Source: Sphaerulina vaccinii
Taxonomy: Eukaryota; Ascomycota; Dothideomycetes; Mycosphaerellales; Mycosphaerellaceae
Reading direction: 5' to 3'
Length of the DNA: 64,000 nt
NCBI GenBank assembly: GCA_022570795.1
Contig: JAKUDP010000007.1
Coordinates: 248,001 to 312,000 of the forward strand
The position numbers were made by a program, and so were the translations under genes. Every line of letters begins with the position of its first letter. The stretch's first letter is position 1. Shown piece by piece: positions 29,248-39,735 of this stretch. Below the pieces are notes generated by a model. The model saw only the letters and a list, made by a program, of their open reading frames with translations. It did not search any database and was not told the DNA's origin.

Positions 29248-30286
29248 GTTGTGCTGTTGATCCAGTTGGCAGAAGAGAGAATGTGGATGTTCTTGTAGAG
29301 TGAGAAGAAGAGAAAGAGGCACTGCTGTCTTTGAGAAGCGCGTCATCGCTCTTACCATTGAACCTTGGCTGCTCAGCACAGCCTCAAGTGGCGAAAGCTC
29401 ATGTGGCGCTTCTCAAAGAGGCTAGCGTGTGAGAGAAGTTCACCTCACACACTTTGTCTTTCCTCCTTTCAACCAACAATAGCATTACCAGACGACTAAC
29501 GTCGTCATGTATCACTCAGCTGATCTGTAACTGAGATCCCTCACACAAGGCATGGTCTGATGAAAACGCTCCTTGCTAGGCCTAACAGCTGCCATGATAG
29601 CTCTGAACTAACAACGACACCACGCGACGCGATATATGCTGAACAACGTGCTTAAGGCTAATGTTGCAGCTTTGTCTGCATCACATCTCGATCTCGATGG
29701 CTTTACCACTTCAAAAGAATGACGACTTACCGTTCTCGGCCAATTTGTCAGGACAACGACACCGCCAACGGCACCGTTGTGCGACCCAAGGCACCATCAT
29801 GAAGACCTCCGTTACCACATGCCGCTCCCGTGCGCAGCATAGCGGATGAAGGGCTTGGCTGTATTACTATTGCTCGTCCAGACCGGCAGACGTTGTCGTC
29901 TCGTGGGCAACATACCGCCACATCGATGCGAGCACAACGTCGAGCCTGACCGGGACTTCTCGAAAAGGACTTTGCGCAGCAATCCTACCCGTGCAATGGC
30001 CCAGCAGGACCACTTAGTCTGTGGACAACCACGCCATCCCGTAGCAACAGTTGTCGTGCCTACTCGAATCCACACAAGGTTCCTTCTCCGGAAGCACGAA
30101 TCAGTCTTGGCCTCTATCCTATAAACTTCAAGAAGGATTCTTTTTGTATTCACATACTCCAAACTCTACCTCTCCGACCTACCAAACTCCCAATCTCTTC
30201 AAACACTACCCTCACGAGACTTTGATCTTGTAACACAACCCCGACGTTATCCTCATACAATAACTACAACAGACACATCACATGCG
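29248..30286. promoter_or_regulatory. Long divergent intergenic region, WW gene / chitinase
   Basis: About 1 kb without supported ORFs. A CGGTAAGTCGTCATTC string on the minus strand near 29716-29731 resembles the core block of the structured repeat family, but no A-box or end block goes with it. Just before the chitinase ATG the leader is rich in CAAC/ACAC. Confidence 0.4.
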
Positions 30287-33033
30287 ATGCCGCGCCTACG
30301 GTCGACGAAGACAAGTGCTCCGAGCATTGCGGCTTCTACCAGCCTGCTCATGGCGAGCAGCGTTGCTGGAGCTGACTTCAGCTCGTCAAGCAACATAGCA
30401 GCATACTGGGTAAGCATTATTCCGAGTCCTTTCCATGGCTTCCAACTTACGCTCCATAGGGTCAAAACTCCTACGGCCAAGCCACAGGACCTCTCACACA
30501 GCAAAGTCTGGTAACGTATTGCGCAAACACAAACATCGACATCATCCCCTTGGCCTTCATGATACAAATCACAAGTGGCTACAACACCCGATACAACACA
30601 ACAACCAACAGATACTTTCTTCCAACTAATGAGACAGCTAGGTCGAGTGAGCAGAATGAGCAGCGCATGGTATTGAACTTCGCTAACGCAGGGAACAAAT
30701 GTAGTATCTTTTCTGGAACTGGATTGCTGGACTGTGCTTCTACCATTGGCGAGGATATTAAAACATGTCAACAGACCTATGGCAAGAAGATCCTGCTCAG
30801 TATTGGTGGCGCAACGTACTTTGAGGGCGGCTTTGCCAGTGAAGAGGCGGCGATTCTAGCTGCGAATACTGTCTGGGAGACTTTCGGACCATTAACTGAT
30901 CCGAGTGAACTGGACGACCAGGACTCGTTCACGGTGTCAGGGATGACTTCAGTGGTAACAACATCCACCAGCATACCAGGTGCGCCTGTGGAGCAGCAGC
31001 CTGCGGAATCTGGAGTTACCTTCGCCATTGGCTCAACCACAGCTGGCATTTCATCTGAATCTGGACTCAGCAGCATGGCCACCTCCACTCTGGACACGAG
31101 TGCGCTCCCGACAGTCGACTCATTGTCTTTGCAGGTCACGGCTCCGAGCTCCTTTGGCACTGCCACCGGCTTGCCTAATGCTACAGCAGTCCAAAATGGA
31201 ACCTCTTTCCAATACTCCTGGCCTACGAACACGAACACAGCACTTAGGAACTCCGGCGCTACCACATCGACAGATGAAGATCTGGGCCGAGCAACCGCAA
31301 CGGTCGCAGCCAACGCCTATGCTCGAGTGATAGCGCGCGACACCACTACATCCATCCTCCGACCATTCGGCGATGCTGTCATCGATGGCTTCGACTTCGA
31401 TCTCGAAGCTAGCAACATCAACTTCGTTCCCTTTGCTCGACGCCTTCGCCAGCTTATGGACGTCGAGACTTCGAAGTCCTACTACATGACCGCAGCACCA
31501 CAATGTCCTTACCCAGATGCTGCTGTTGGCGGACTACTGTCCAGCGACGTCAGATTCGATGCTGTCTTCGTGCAATTCTACAACAACTACTGTGGTCTGC
31601 AGTCTTTCACGAACACTCCCATCCAATTCAACTTCAACTTTGACATCTGGGACACTTGGGCCAAGGACGCTGCCACTCGGTACGCCGCTGCGAACTCTAC
31701 CATTGCCAAGCGCCAGACTACATCGACTCCTAAGGTCTATCTCGGTGTTCCTGCTGGTCCTTCCGCTGCCGGATCTGGCTACTTGTCTGCTGATCAGCTC
31801 AAATCGGTCGTGGAGTACAGTCAGAAGTTCGCTAGCTTCGGAGGTGTTATGATGTGGGATGCCAGTCAGGCCGTGGCGAACTCTGGGTTCTTGGAGGGCG
31901 TCAAGGGACTTTTGACTGCAGCTGAGCCAGTCACAACGTCCTCTACCACGACTTCATTGAGCACAACTTCGTCCCTGGAGGTATCTTTCCCGACTTCTCC
32001 AGCGACAATTCGGAGTGTCAGTGTGAGCTCTACATCGTCGATTGTGGAGACTTTCACGACCTCTCCGCAGACTATTCCGAGCGTGATCGTTACTTCTACA
32101 TCGTCGAGCGAGATCATTACAATCGAAATACCGATTACGACTTCGTCTTCGACGATCTCCAGCACGACAAGTGAGACTTCGACTTCAGTTGAATCACCGA
32201 TTTCGACTGAGAGTACGCTCCCATTCTCGGAACCTACCACGGCGATCACAGAGTCAACCTCATCTGAATCGCTGACCTCGATCGATCCATTGACCACTAC
32301 TACGGAGTTATCTTCAACAACGGAAGCCAGTACTTCCTTCTCGATCCCTCCAGTGTCAACTTTCGTACCGACTGACCTGCCGACTCTGACCTCCTCGACC
32401 ACCATGGAGACCAGCAGTATCAGCTCGGAAAGTTCGACCCGGAGCACCTCTATGCCGACCGACTTGCCATCTTCGACAACATCGACAAGCTCCTCCTCAA
32501 GCACAAGGATCATCCTCCCCACGATCGAACCAACGACAGCCACCAATGGAGGTCCGATCACTTTGACCGCACCTGTTACACTGGACATTGTCGCGCCACC
32601 CACCAGCTCTCCTACCATCACGGATTTGGTGTCGAACGACTTCACCGCTGAAGCAACGAGCGATACCACCGAGCTCGTAGCCGACCCTACTACAAGCGAT
32701 GAACCAGCTCCGACAACCCTACTAACCTCTAGCTCATTCCCCACAACTCTACTAACCTCATCCAGCGACCCTTGCAACGTCACAACGATCTCTACGCAAA
32801 CGATCACGACTTGGAATACTACCCAGACGTCGATCAGTCTCTCGACATTCTCGACGATCTTCGTGGCTGCGTCTCTGGCGACGAGTGATGCTCCTACTGC
32901 TACACCTATCTTTCCGACGAGTACGAATGTTGCTCCGGTTTCGAGGAGGAGCAAAAGAAGTGCTTTCGAGAACTGGATTGGGAGGGTGATTTGGAATGTT
33001 GATGAGTTGGAGAGGGCGGATGGGGACTTTTGA
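30287..33033 (+). CDS. GH18 class III chitinase, secreted, Ser/Thr-rich
   Basis: Exons 30287-30409 and 30460-33033 over a 50-nt intron (GTAAGC...CCATAG) give 898 residues. A signal peptide (SIAASTSLLMASSVAGA) precedes the barrel start NIAAYWGQNSYGQ, then KILLSIGGATYFEGG, the catalytic DGFDFDLE (31384-31407; Glu is the acid/base), YMTAAPQCPYPD, VFVQFYNNYC and FGGVMMWDASQA: a complete plant/fungal class III (Cts1-like) chitinase barrel. It hydrolyses chitin in wall remodelling and septation. Between GPLTD and RPFGDAV an extra segment of about 150 residues (30898-31350) rich in Ser/Thr splits the usual short loop. A Ser/Thr-rich tail of about 370 residues follows the barrel; no chitin-binding module or GPI signal is visible. 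Confidence 0.93.
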
Positions 33034-33270
33034 TGTGTATGATGAAATTATGAGATGATGGAATGTATGATGGATCACGGTGTAATGGTATGCAGATATG
33101 GGATACGACAGAATGAATATGGATACAAAAGAAGTGGGTTACGGGATATGATAGAATGTTTGATGGACTAATGTAATGATTGGATGAATGGAAAGGAACG
33201 AATATTTTGCACACACATCTCACTGTCTCTTACTTCCACCGACCTCCAAAACAGCTATCTTGACTGACGA

Positions 33271-33434
33271 AGCAAAAGGCAAAAACAAACACCATCTGGT
33301 GCTGGGTTCTAACAACAACAGCCAATTCCCCAGGTCATGATTGCCTGGAGGGTGCTGAGTGACTGTCTATTTGAGCAGCACACTATGGTCGGTGCGACTC
33401 ACGGCTCTACCACTAGACCAGTGATGTTCATTGA
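33271..33434 (-). ncRNA. Structured repeat RNA unit 21 (array 4)
   Basis: CAATGAACATCAC start; TGGTCTAGTGG; CGTGAGTCG; stem CGCAC/GTGTG; end block altered to TGTTTGTTTTTGCC. ATATATA lies about 25-30 nt upstream. Confidence 0.5.
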
Positions 33435-33552
33435 GAGATGCCAAATGTAGAACATATATATACCTTACTTGCCTTGACCACTGCCGTAACAAAAGTGAAG
33501 TCCTTAGGGAAGTGGGATGCAACAAAAGGGTGTTGACTGTCAACGGGGGGCC

Positions 33553-33708
33553 AAAGACGAAAACAAACATCTGGAGATCGTAGTTCAAGCGTAGGATTGA
33601 CATCCCCGACAAGTTTCTGCCTCAGCGAGGATTGTTTTCAGCTGTCTAACTAGCACACTATGTAGAGTGCGACTTATGGCTCTACCACTAGACCTGTGAT
33701 GTTCATTG
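33553..33708 (-). ncRNA. Structured repeat RNA unit 22 (array 4)
   Basis: CAATGAACATCAC start; AGGTCTAGTGG; ATAAGTCG; stem CGCACT/AGTGTG; end ATGTTTGTTTTCGTC. ACATATAT upstream. Closest to unit 21. Confidence 0.5.
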
Positions 33709-33792
33709 GGAAAGAGTAGTGGCTGAACATATATGTACCTCAATCGGACTGTGTGACCGGCCAAAAAGAAAGAGAAAATAGCCATCGACGAA

Positions 33793-33948
33793 GCCAAAGA
33801 CAAAAGCGAATACCGAGTCATCACAGTGTCACTGACTGGGAGTCCTTGCCAGGACATCATATCCTGGGCTGATTTCCTCAATCACTTCTAGCAGCACACT
33901 GTGATCGGTGCGACTTATGGCTATACTACTAGACCAGTTGAGAATGGT
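33793..33948 (-). ncRNA. Structured repeat RNA unit 23 (array 4)
   Basis: TGGTCTAGTAG; ATAAGTCG; stem CGCAC/GTGTG with eight-base loop; end TATTCGCTTTTGTC. Confidence 0.45.
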
Positions 33949-34024
33949 CAACTATCATCGTTTATGTACCTTACTTTGCTATTGCTTACAGTGGCAAAAG
34001 AAGATGCTCTTGTCGCAACGAATA

Positions 34025-34180
34025 GAGCAAAAAGCAAAACAATCATCAACGATGCTGCAGAACGCAAACATCATCGAGATGCATCACCCCTCGATGCCTG
34101 CATTACTTCGACTGTTTTTGCCAGCACACCATGGCTGGTGCGACTTACAGCTTCACCGCTGGACCACGGATGACAATCGA
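34025..34180 (-). ncRNA. Structured repeat RNA unit 24 (array 4)
   Basis: TGGTCCAGCGG; TGTAAGTCG; seven-base-pair stem CGCACCA/TGGTGTG around GCCA; end GATGATTGTTTTGCTTTTTG. Confidence 0.55.
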
Positions 34181-34268
34181 GATTGGAGATCTTTGTATCG
34201 TATGTAGACCTTGATCAATAGCTAGTGCGTAGGCAAAGGAGATGTCGATAGTGCTCAAAAGTGAAGGG

Positions 34269-34430
34269 AACAAAAGGTAAAACAATCACCAACGATCCAA
34301 GACGCCGAGAAGAGCAGATGCATGGTACACGCAGAAGATGCGTGGAAAACCTTGATTGTAGACTCCTTGGCTGGCACACTATAGTAAGTGCGACTTACAA
34401 CGTTACCGCTAGACCACGGATGATTGTTGA
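34269..34430 (-). ncRNA. Structured repeat RNA unit 25 (array 4)
   Basis: CAACAATCATCC start; TGGTCTAGCGG; TGTAAGTCG; stem CGCACT/AGTGTG; end GGTGATTGTTTTACCTTTTG. It sits head to head with unit 26, starts about 140 bp apart. Confidence 0.55.
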
Positions 34431-34566
34431 AGAGGGATGACTCCTGGTCGTATGTAGACCTTGACTACCTTCGATATGATGGGTGACTGATTTGAGCAGG
34501 GTGGGGATTTTGCCTACCCACCATCAGCTGGGTAGCATACATATACATCTTGCAAGCCGTAATTCT

Positions 34567-34713
34567 CAACACTCGTCCAGCCTCCGTGGCTCAGTCGGTA
34601 AGTCGTCACAATCGTGATGCTCAATCTTAGTTGACAAGGGACTGATCCTATCAAGGTATACTTTGCTCTTGCAGTGGTAGCTTCAAGCTTCGTGCCGAAT
34701 GTTTTGCCTCTTC
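34567..34713 (+). ncRNA. Structured repeat RNA unit 26 (array 5)
   Basis: TCAACACTCGTCC start; classical A-box TGGCTCAGTCGG; GGTAAGTCGTC; stem CGTCAC/GTGATG around AATC; end CGAATGTTTTGCCTCTTC at 34697-34713. CATATACA upstream. Confidence 0.55.
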
Positions 34714-34818
34714 AGCGTTTCTTTTGTTGCAATCCAGGAGCCACTCTGGACTTCGACGTTTCGCCAAGTCAACCCTATCGAAATGGGTGTAGATATACTG
34801 CTCAAATTCCACCACTCT

Positions 34819-34975
34819 CAACGATCGTCCGGCTCCGTGGTCAAGTCAGTAAGTCATCAATTTCGATCAATGCCCGACATGGTTCTGCATTCGAGAAGCT
34901 CAACATAGCGTCCATTGCTATGACCATGCCTGCACTTCGAGTCATCTGCTCAGTCAAGCGATTGTTTTGCTTTTC
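34819..34975 (+). ncRNA. Structured repeat RNA unit 27 (array 5)
   Basis: CAACGATCGTCCGG start; A-box-like TGGTCAAGTCAG; CAGTAAGTCATC; poor stem; end AAGCGATTGTTTTGCTTTT at 34956-34974. GATATAC at about 34792. Confidence 0.5.
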
Positions 34976-35239
34976 GCGGTTTCCGTTCATTATATTTTGA
35001 AGTTTTGCTTGTTTTCCATCCTTGTGGCTGACGGCAACTATCAATGCTTCCAGCGACTGTCCACTGCAACCGCTCATCGATGCTTCGCGGTAAAGGTAAA
35101 CGATCACGACGCGGACCAGCAGCGACGACTTCGTGAGACTCTTGTGGAGGTTCTGGAGAGGGGACTATTCAAAAGTGCGCTCATTCATTCATCTGATCAT
35201 GTAGTCTGTCTATACAAATTTCAGCATACTACCACGTCC

Positions 35240-38215
35240 TCATCTCTCCAATTTCAACAACTTCCCAGCCAGAACAGCCAAATGGCAGACAACAGTCTCC
35301 TTGCTGATCACAACGCCTACGGACCTAACGAGACTCTGCACAAAGCTTTCCGAGAAGCAGCCAAGCGATCTCAACACCTCTTGGAGCCCAGTATCGTCTC
35401 TCGCCTCCAGGCTAAAACTTCTCAAGATCTGCTCATAGACCTTTCCACTCGTGAAGCTTGTCGATAGGTTCTTAACTTCCATACCAGATCTTGCTGACGC
35501 CCATTGTTGGAGAAGGTCTTCTTGCTCTTGCAGCGTAGTCGGGAGAGCTTCGCGAGCAGCGCCGCCAGTGTCGGCGCTCAGGACTTTCCAGTTGACAAGG
35601 TAAGACAGTCCCTCGCAAGATGTAATGAGTGTCCAAAGTAAATTTAATGTCTTCTCGCGATGACCATTGAGTATGTCTTCAGCCATAATGCCCTGAGCAA
35701 TGCCAGTAGATTCCAGAGCATTGAGAGCTACTTGAATATTATGTATGCGGTGCGTGGACGTCAAAGCGGGGAGCTTGAGGTTCAGCGACAGTGTCTTCGG
35801 CGCAACTTCATCATTACCACCGGGAAGTGGTACATTGCAGGCCAGTGCGAACTCATCCAGTGAGTCGGTGACGGTAGACTTATTGACTTGCTGTTGTATT
35901 CTGTCCTTGTAGAGTAGAGCTTCGACCAGACGTGTCAAGTGAACACCATCTCGGAAGTCCATGGCGATGTTCTCGATATGATAGACGACCTCATCCAAAG
36001 GATCCTGGTGGTAGCTGACTTCGTGTCCTATATGCTTGAGTGCTCGCATGATGTCTCCGCAAGCAGGTAGCATCAGCGCGCCGAGTGTTCGCAAGATTGC
36101 GGCGCTGGACTTTCTGATTGCAGCAGCGTTCAGGAGGCAGCCTCCATCGACGATATGTGCTTCGGCACTTTGGTCGAGAATCCAAATCAGCATCAGGCTG
36201 CGGAGCATGGTCTTCTGCCAGCGTATAGTGTCGGTCTCAATGTCTGTGGATTGTGGAGTGGAGTCGTTGTCGATGATGGTGATGAAGACGTCTTTCAGGA
36301 ACTCGCGACTTGCAACATTGGACGATTGAGGCTCATTCGATGTGCTAGGTATCCTTCGGCCACAGACGACTTGTGCAGCGGCCATGAGTAGCGAATGATC
36401 ATAACTCTCGAACCACAAGTCCAGGAGCTGCTGCTGTAGGCCGCGATCCCTGCATGGCTGATGTTCGCTGACAGTTGATTGTGGAGAGGCGAGGGCACCA
36501 TACTGTAGAGAAGCCCGGACTTGGTCATGTACACGTGTAGTCTCTGGCCGATTGTAGAGACTGATGAGCTGCTCCATGAGCGTCTCATCGTGGACAGTCT
36601 GTGCGGGCGAGACAGCGTCAAAGATCCCATTGATGACCTCAGTAAGCGCCGTCTCATGGTAGCTGAGCCATCGATCCTCATATAGGGCAGGCTGAGACAA
36701 CTCTCCTTCCAGGACAGGATATTGTCGAAGTTTAGCAGTCTGTTGTTCACTGCGCTTACTGGCAACAAACTCTCGGACCTTCTTGACTTCTTCTTCGCGT
36801 CTGGCGACGGCCGGTCTCCAGTCGTATGGTTCTGGTGAGGATGAGGGCTCTTTGAAGGTGACAGTCGGTCTCGATGGCTTGAGTCTTCCAGCTGCAAGTT
36901 GAGCTTGATCGCGAGCAACAATGCTCTGTCGATGCTGAGAAGCTTGAGTCGGTGCATATAGACTAGACCGTACCCGAGGCTGAATGGAGTGCCTGCGAGA
37001 TTGTGCTTTGGGCGAGTCGCTAATGCCCAGGCCTTTCATGCCCTTCTCAATAACGTCCTGACCCGCAGGTGGTATGTTCTCTTTACCAGTGTTCGCCCCA
37101 GCAAGGTCCCAGCCAGGCATGTTCTCTGTAGAAGGAGTTTCGCGCAGTGGAAGGCGCTTTGGTGGAGCCAGTAGCGATTGTCGTGGTCTGCGTAGTGGCT
37201 TTTGTTGTACTATGATATCGTCATGTGGCAGCTGAGATTGTTCGATCTGCTGCATCAAAGGACTGAAGAGGCTCATGGTATCATCGACGCGTCTGTTGTG
37301 ATCATTTGCCGGCGGGTCATTACTCATCACTCTCGTTTCCTGTGGTGCGAAGATGGATTGTCGTCGTGGTGGCACCTTCACGGCAGGAGCATGGAGAATG
37401 CCACGCGCGGATCTTGGAGATGAGTCGTGCCTCTTCCGACTTTGACTTGGCTGCGGACGCTGAACAGCACGATTCGGCAAGTGGAAGGAGTCATCAATGC
37501 GACTAGTGTTGTCTCTTGGTCCGGGATGAATGCTCATAACAGTAGTGTCCTCTGGCACGAAGATTGTCTGGCGTCGTAGTGGCTTGCGCACTGTTGAGCC
37601 TATGTTTGACAAGCCAGTCCCAGGTTTCACAGGATGTGTCTCTCCTGCAGCTATAGAGGGGTTGTTGGCTACACGTGCGGCTATTGTGTTCCTCGTCGAT
37701 GCCTGGTATGGTCTTGGGACTGGTCCTCCGTAAATTCGACTGGCCATGTTCTCAGATCTTGCAGCAATACTTTGGGCTCCATGAGCACTCCCATAACCAG
37801 CTCTTCCAGCTCTGCTGTGGTCCATTCCAGCCTCGATTGTTCCTGCGGGCCTTCCAATGCCGCTGCTCGCTATTCCAGGCGCGCGTTTGGCTGGAGGCCT
37901 GCTAAGCAAAGTACTGCGACTTGTTGTGGGACCATTCTTTGTAACAGCTTTCTGTTCTTGCGCGCCAAAGTCCGTTTCTTGTTCCTCGCTCACATCCTCA
38001 AAGATAGTGACAGGCGCCACTGCCTTCTTTCTAGCCGGTCCCAGTAACATGCTCTTCCTCCTGGGCTTGATACCAGTAAGTGGCTGATCGATCGCACGTG
38101 TGTAGTCAATATCCGTTGTCGTGTCGTCGCCAAACAGTTCGAATGATGATATGCGACGATGCGACGGGTCCAGTAACGTTTGTGCAGGACATGGTGTTTG
38201 CGATATTCGAGACAT
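35240..38215 (-). CDS. ASPM/Sha1-like calponin-homology spindle protein
   Basis: A single 3-kb frame; start chosen at 38215 (MSRISQTPCPAQTLLDPSHRR), the usual beginning in fungal relatives, 14 residues after the first ATG. 991 residues. The N-terminal half is basic, Ser/Pro-rich and repetitive (RRKSMLL, RRQTIFVP, RRQSIFAP, RQSLLAP motifs, likely phosphosites for mitotic kinases). The C-terminal half has the ASPM region: ALTEVINGIFDAVSP, LMLIWILDQ, a CH domain with DFRDGVHLTRLVEALL and the diagnostic RIHNIQVALNALE...DILNGHREKTLNLLWTLI, then a second CH-like repeat (VYEQILRSFS). Homologues bind microtubule minus ends and calmodulin at spindle poles. The IQ repeats that normally follow are absent; the frame ends about ten residues after the second CH. 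Confidence 0.88.
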   Translation of the reverse strand: MSRISQTPCPAQTLLDPSHRRISSFELFGDDTTTDIDYTRAIDQPLTGIKPRRKSMLLGPARKKAVAPVTIFEDVSEEQETDFGAQEQKAVTKNGPTTSRSTLLSRPPAKRAPGIASSGIGRPAGTIEAGMDHSRAGRAGYGSAHGAQSIAARSENMASRIYGGPVPRPYQASTRNTIAARVANNPSIAAGETHPVKPGTGLSNIGSTVRKPLRRQTIFVPEDTTVMSIHPGPRDNTSRIDDSFHLPNRAVQRPQPSQSRKRHDSSPRSARGILHAPAVKVPPRRQSIFAPQETRVMSNDPPANDHNRRVDDTMSLFSPLMQQIEQSQLPHDDIIVQQKPLRRPRQSLLAPPKRLPLRETPSTENMPGWDLAGANTGKENIPPAGQDVIEKGMKGLGISDSPKAQSRRHSIQPRVRSSLYAPTQASQHRQSIVARDQAQLAAGRLKPSRPTVTFKEPSSSPEPYDWRPAVARREEEVKKVREFVASKRSEQQTAKLRQYPVLEGELSQPALYEDRWLSYHETALTEVINGIFDAVSPAQTVHDETLMEQLISLYNRPETTRVHDQVRASLQYGALASPQSTVSEHQPCRDRGLQQQLLDLWFESYDHSLLMAAAQVVCGRRIPSTSNEPQSSNVASREFLKDVFITIIDNDSTPQSTDIETDTIRWQKTMLRSLMLIWILDQSAEAHIVDGGCLLNAAAIRKSSAAILRTLGALMLPACGDIMRALKHIGHEVSYHQDPLDEVVYHIENIAMDFRDGVHLTRLVEALLYKDRIQQQVNKSTVTDSLDEFALACNVPLPGGNDEVAPKTLSLNLKLPALTSTHRIHNIQVALNALESTGIAQGIMAEDILNGHREKTLNLLWTLITSCEGLSYLVNWKVLSADTGGAAREALPTTLQEQEDLLQQWASARSGMEVKNLSTSFTSGKVYEQILRSFSLEARDDTGLQEVLRSLGCFSESFVQSLVRSVGVVISKETVVCHLAVLAGKLLKLER

Positions 38216-38529
38216 GGTGTATAAGATATGAATGAGCGTCCCGCTAGAGCCTCGCAAAGCTCACCTAGAGCTATGATAATTATGTGAGGTGATGTTGGGA
38301 TTCCTCGTTTGTCGCGAAAGCTGGAGTGGAGTGTGACGTGAGAATGTTTGGCGCGGAACGAGCGCCGATCGCAAACATGGTCTGTGTAGTCGTTGTCATG
38401 GAGACGTGGTGGGGCCATACCATTCCTTGGCACGGGTCTTTTGCAGCGGTACTGGTATGATAGCAGACATGTCTCTTTATTGCCGGCGTCTGGGGGAAGT
38501 AGATCTGACAGTCTAGACTGCGGCGAACT

Positions 38530-39612
38530 TCAATCGTAAAGATAATTCTGCAGCCTCTCCAGCTTGGTCAACAGACTTATCCTGCGCGTATCCTTGAGAA
38601 CATAGACCTGGTCCTGGTGGATATCCAGTCCGTCCTTAAGCTGCTGCAGACCCTCAGGATCAAGCAGCTGCGTCAGGTCATACTCGATTTGCCCTTCGAC
38701 TACTGCTGGTGCCGTCATGTCCTCGAGATCCTCATCAACCATACTGAATAACTCTCCCAGATCGCGTCCATCTAGCCTCGCCTTGAAGTAGATCACGGCC
38801 AGGAATTCTTGTCCCTCTTCAAGGCTCGTCTTCACATAGCCACCTTTTTGGCCCCTGAACACTGCTCTAAACACATCATCCCTCAACTGCTTGAGCACCA
38901 GGTCGTCTATCTCCGAATCCCACTCAAATTCTTTGCCTGGATTGACACCACCACTTCCAGCTCTCTTCATCATCAGAGCGTAATCGTCCTTGGTCTTCTG
39001 CGAAGCCAGAACGCCCCATCTGCCACCAGACTTGCGGCCTGATCCACTACCGGAAAGCAGTTGTACAGCTTCTTTCGTAGCCTGGACATGCGCTGGCAGT
39101 CCAATGGCTGATGACTCGCGATGGGCGAGCAGCTTGTAGTATGGTTTACCGCCGGCCTCTAGAGGCATGCGCAAACCGAGTCGAAGGACAAAATGAGATG
39201 GCAACCTCGCTCTGGTGAGCGCACATTGACGTACTTGTCCAGCGAGAGCACGAGCGTATGGGTTCTCGTACAGCTTCTTCTGAAACGGTGTCAGGTTCGC
39301 TGTATTTGGACCTTCTTCCTTGGTCGACTCGTGTTGATGGAGGACCTGCTTGGGCTGCTTGTACTTATCCCGAGCTTGTAGGTAGACTGGATCCATGATC
39401 TCCGGGATGGGCAGAGGTCTGTTCCCAGACTTGCGAATACGCAGGGTTCGTGTGCCATCTTCTGCGAGGATAGTGGGTTCCGATGGAGAAATCACGGAGG
39501 TTCCGAGTGTCTCACTTGTGCTCGTTGAGGCATTACGGTGGTAGAGGATCTTGCGTATCACAGCTGCTGGACGCACACTGGGCAGTCTCGACTGTAGCAT
39601 CACATGTTGCAT
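38530..39612 (-). CDS. Conserved fungal protein, predicted mitochondrial
   Basis: About 360 residues from ATG 39612 (or 39600); the frame is open to 39699. The N-terminus MLQSRLPSVRPAAVIRKILYHRNAS is rich in Arg/Ser and lacks acids, a mitochondrial presequence pattern. The core has a block LTPFQKKLYENPYARALAG followed by VRQCALTRARLPSHFVLRLGL, which I associate with a conserved fungal protein family of uncertain function, and an ending in a leucine-rich helix (TRRISLLTKLERLQNYLYD). It is divergent from the ClpP gene with only about 120 bp between starts, so the two mitochondrial-type genes share a promoter. The family name cannot be given from sequence alone. Confidence 0.7.
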   Translation of the reverse strand: MQHVMLQSRLPSVRPAAVIRKILYHRNASTSTSETLGTSVISPSEPTILAEDGTRTLRIRKSGNRPLPIPEIMDPVYLQARDKYKQPKQVLHQHESTKEEGPNTANLTPFQKKLYENPYARALAGQVRQCALTRARLPSHFVLRLGLRMPLEAGGKPYYKLLAHRESSAIGLPAHVQATKEAVQLLSGSGSGRKSGGRWGVLASQKTKDDYALMMKRAGSGGVNPGKEFEWDSEIDDLVLKQLRDDVFRAVFRGQKGGYVKTSLEEGQEFLAVIYFKARLDGRDLGELFSMVDEDLEDMTAPAVVEGQIEYDLTQLLDPEGLQQLKDGLDIHQDQVYVLKDTRRISLLTKLERLQNYLYD

Positions 39613-39735
39613 GAGGATGTAGGAAGAAGAAAGACAGAAGTTGTGATATGAGATGATTCGGGAGTGTCCCCGCAGCTCCAACCTTGACTTCGGCAACACC
39701 TTTTCCCACTTCTACATCCACATCATACACCAACA

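Noticed and set aside
29700..29745. Additional structured repeat unit near 29.7 kb
   Set aside because: Only a GGTAAGTCGTC string is present on the minus strand; no A-box, no convincing stem, no end block.
31866..32954. 362-codon minus-strand ORF opposite the chitinase tail
   Set aside because: It is the antisense shadow of the Ser/Thr-rich tail; its Val/Glu-rich low-complexity composition reflects reverse complemented TCN/ACN codons.
5526..34975. GTAAGT in each unit as a 5' splice site of a hidden gene
   Set aside because: The GTAAGT block is part of the conserved stem region, is absent or changed in several units (GTAAAT, GTGAGT, GCAAGT), and no coding frame links units.
34967..35467. 166-codon plus-strand ORF overlapping the 3' end of the ASPM-like gene
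   Set aside because: It crosses a repeat-unit tail and is antisense to conserved CH-domain coding sequence; no motif or leader supports it.
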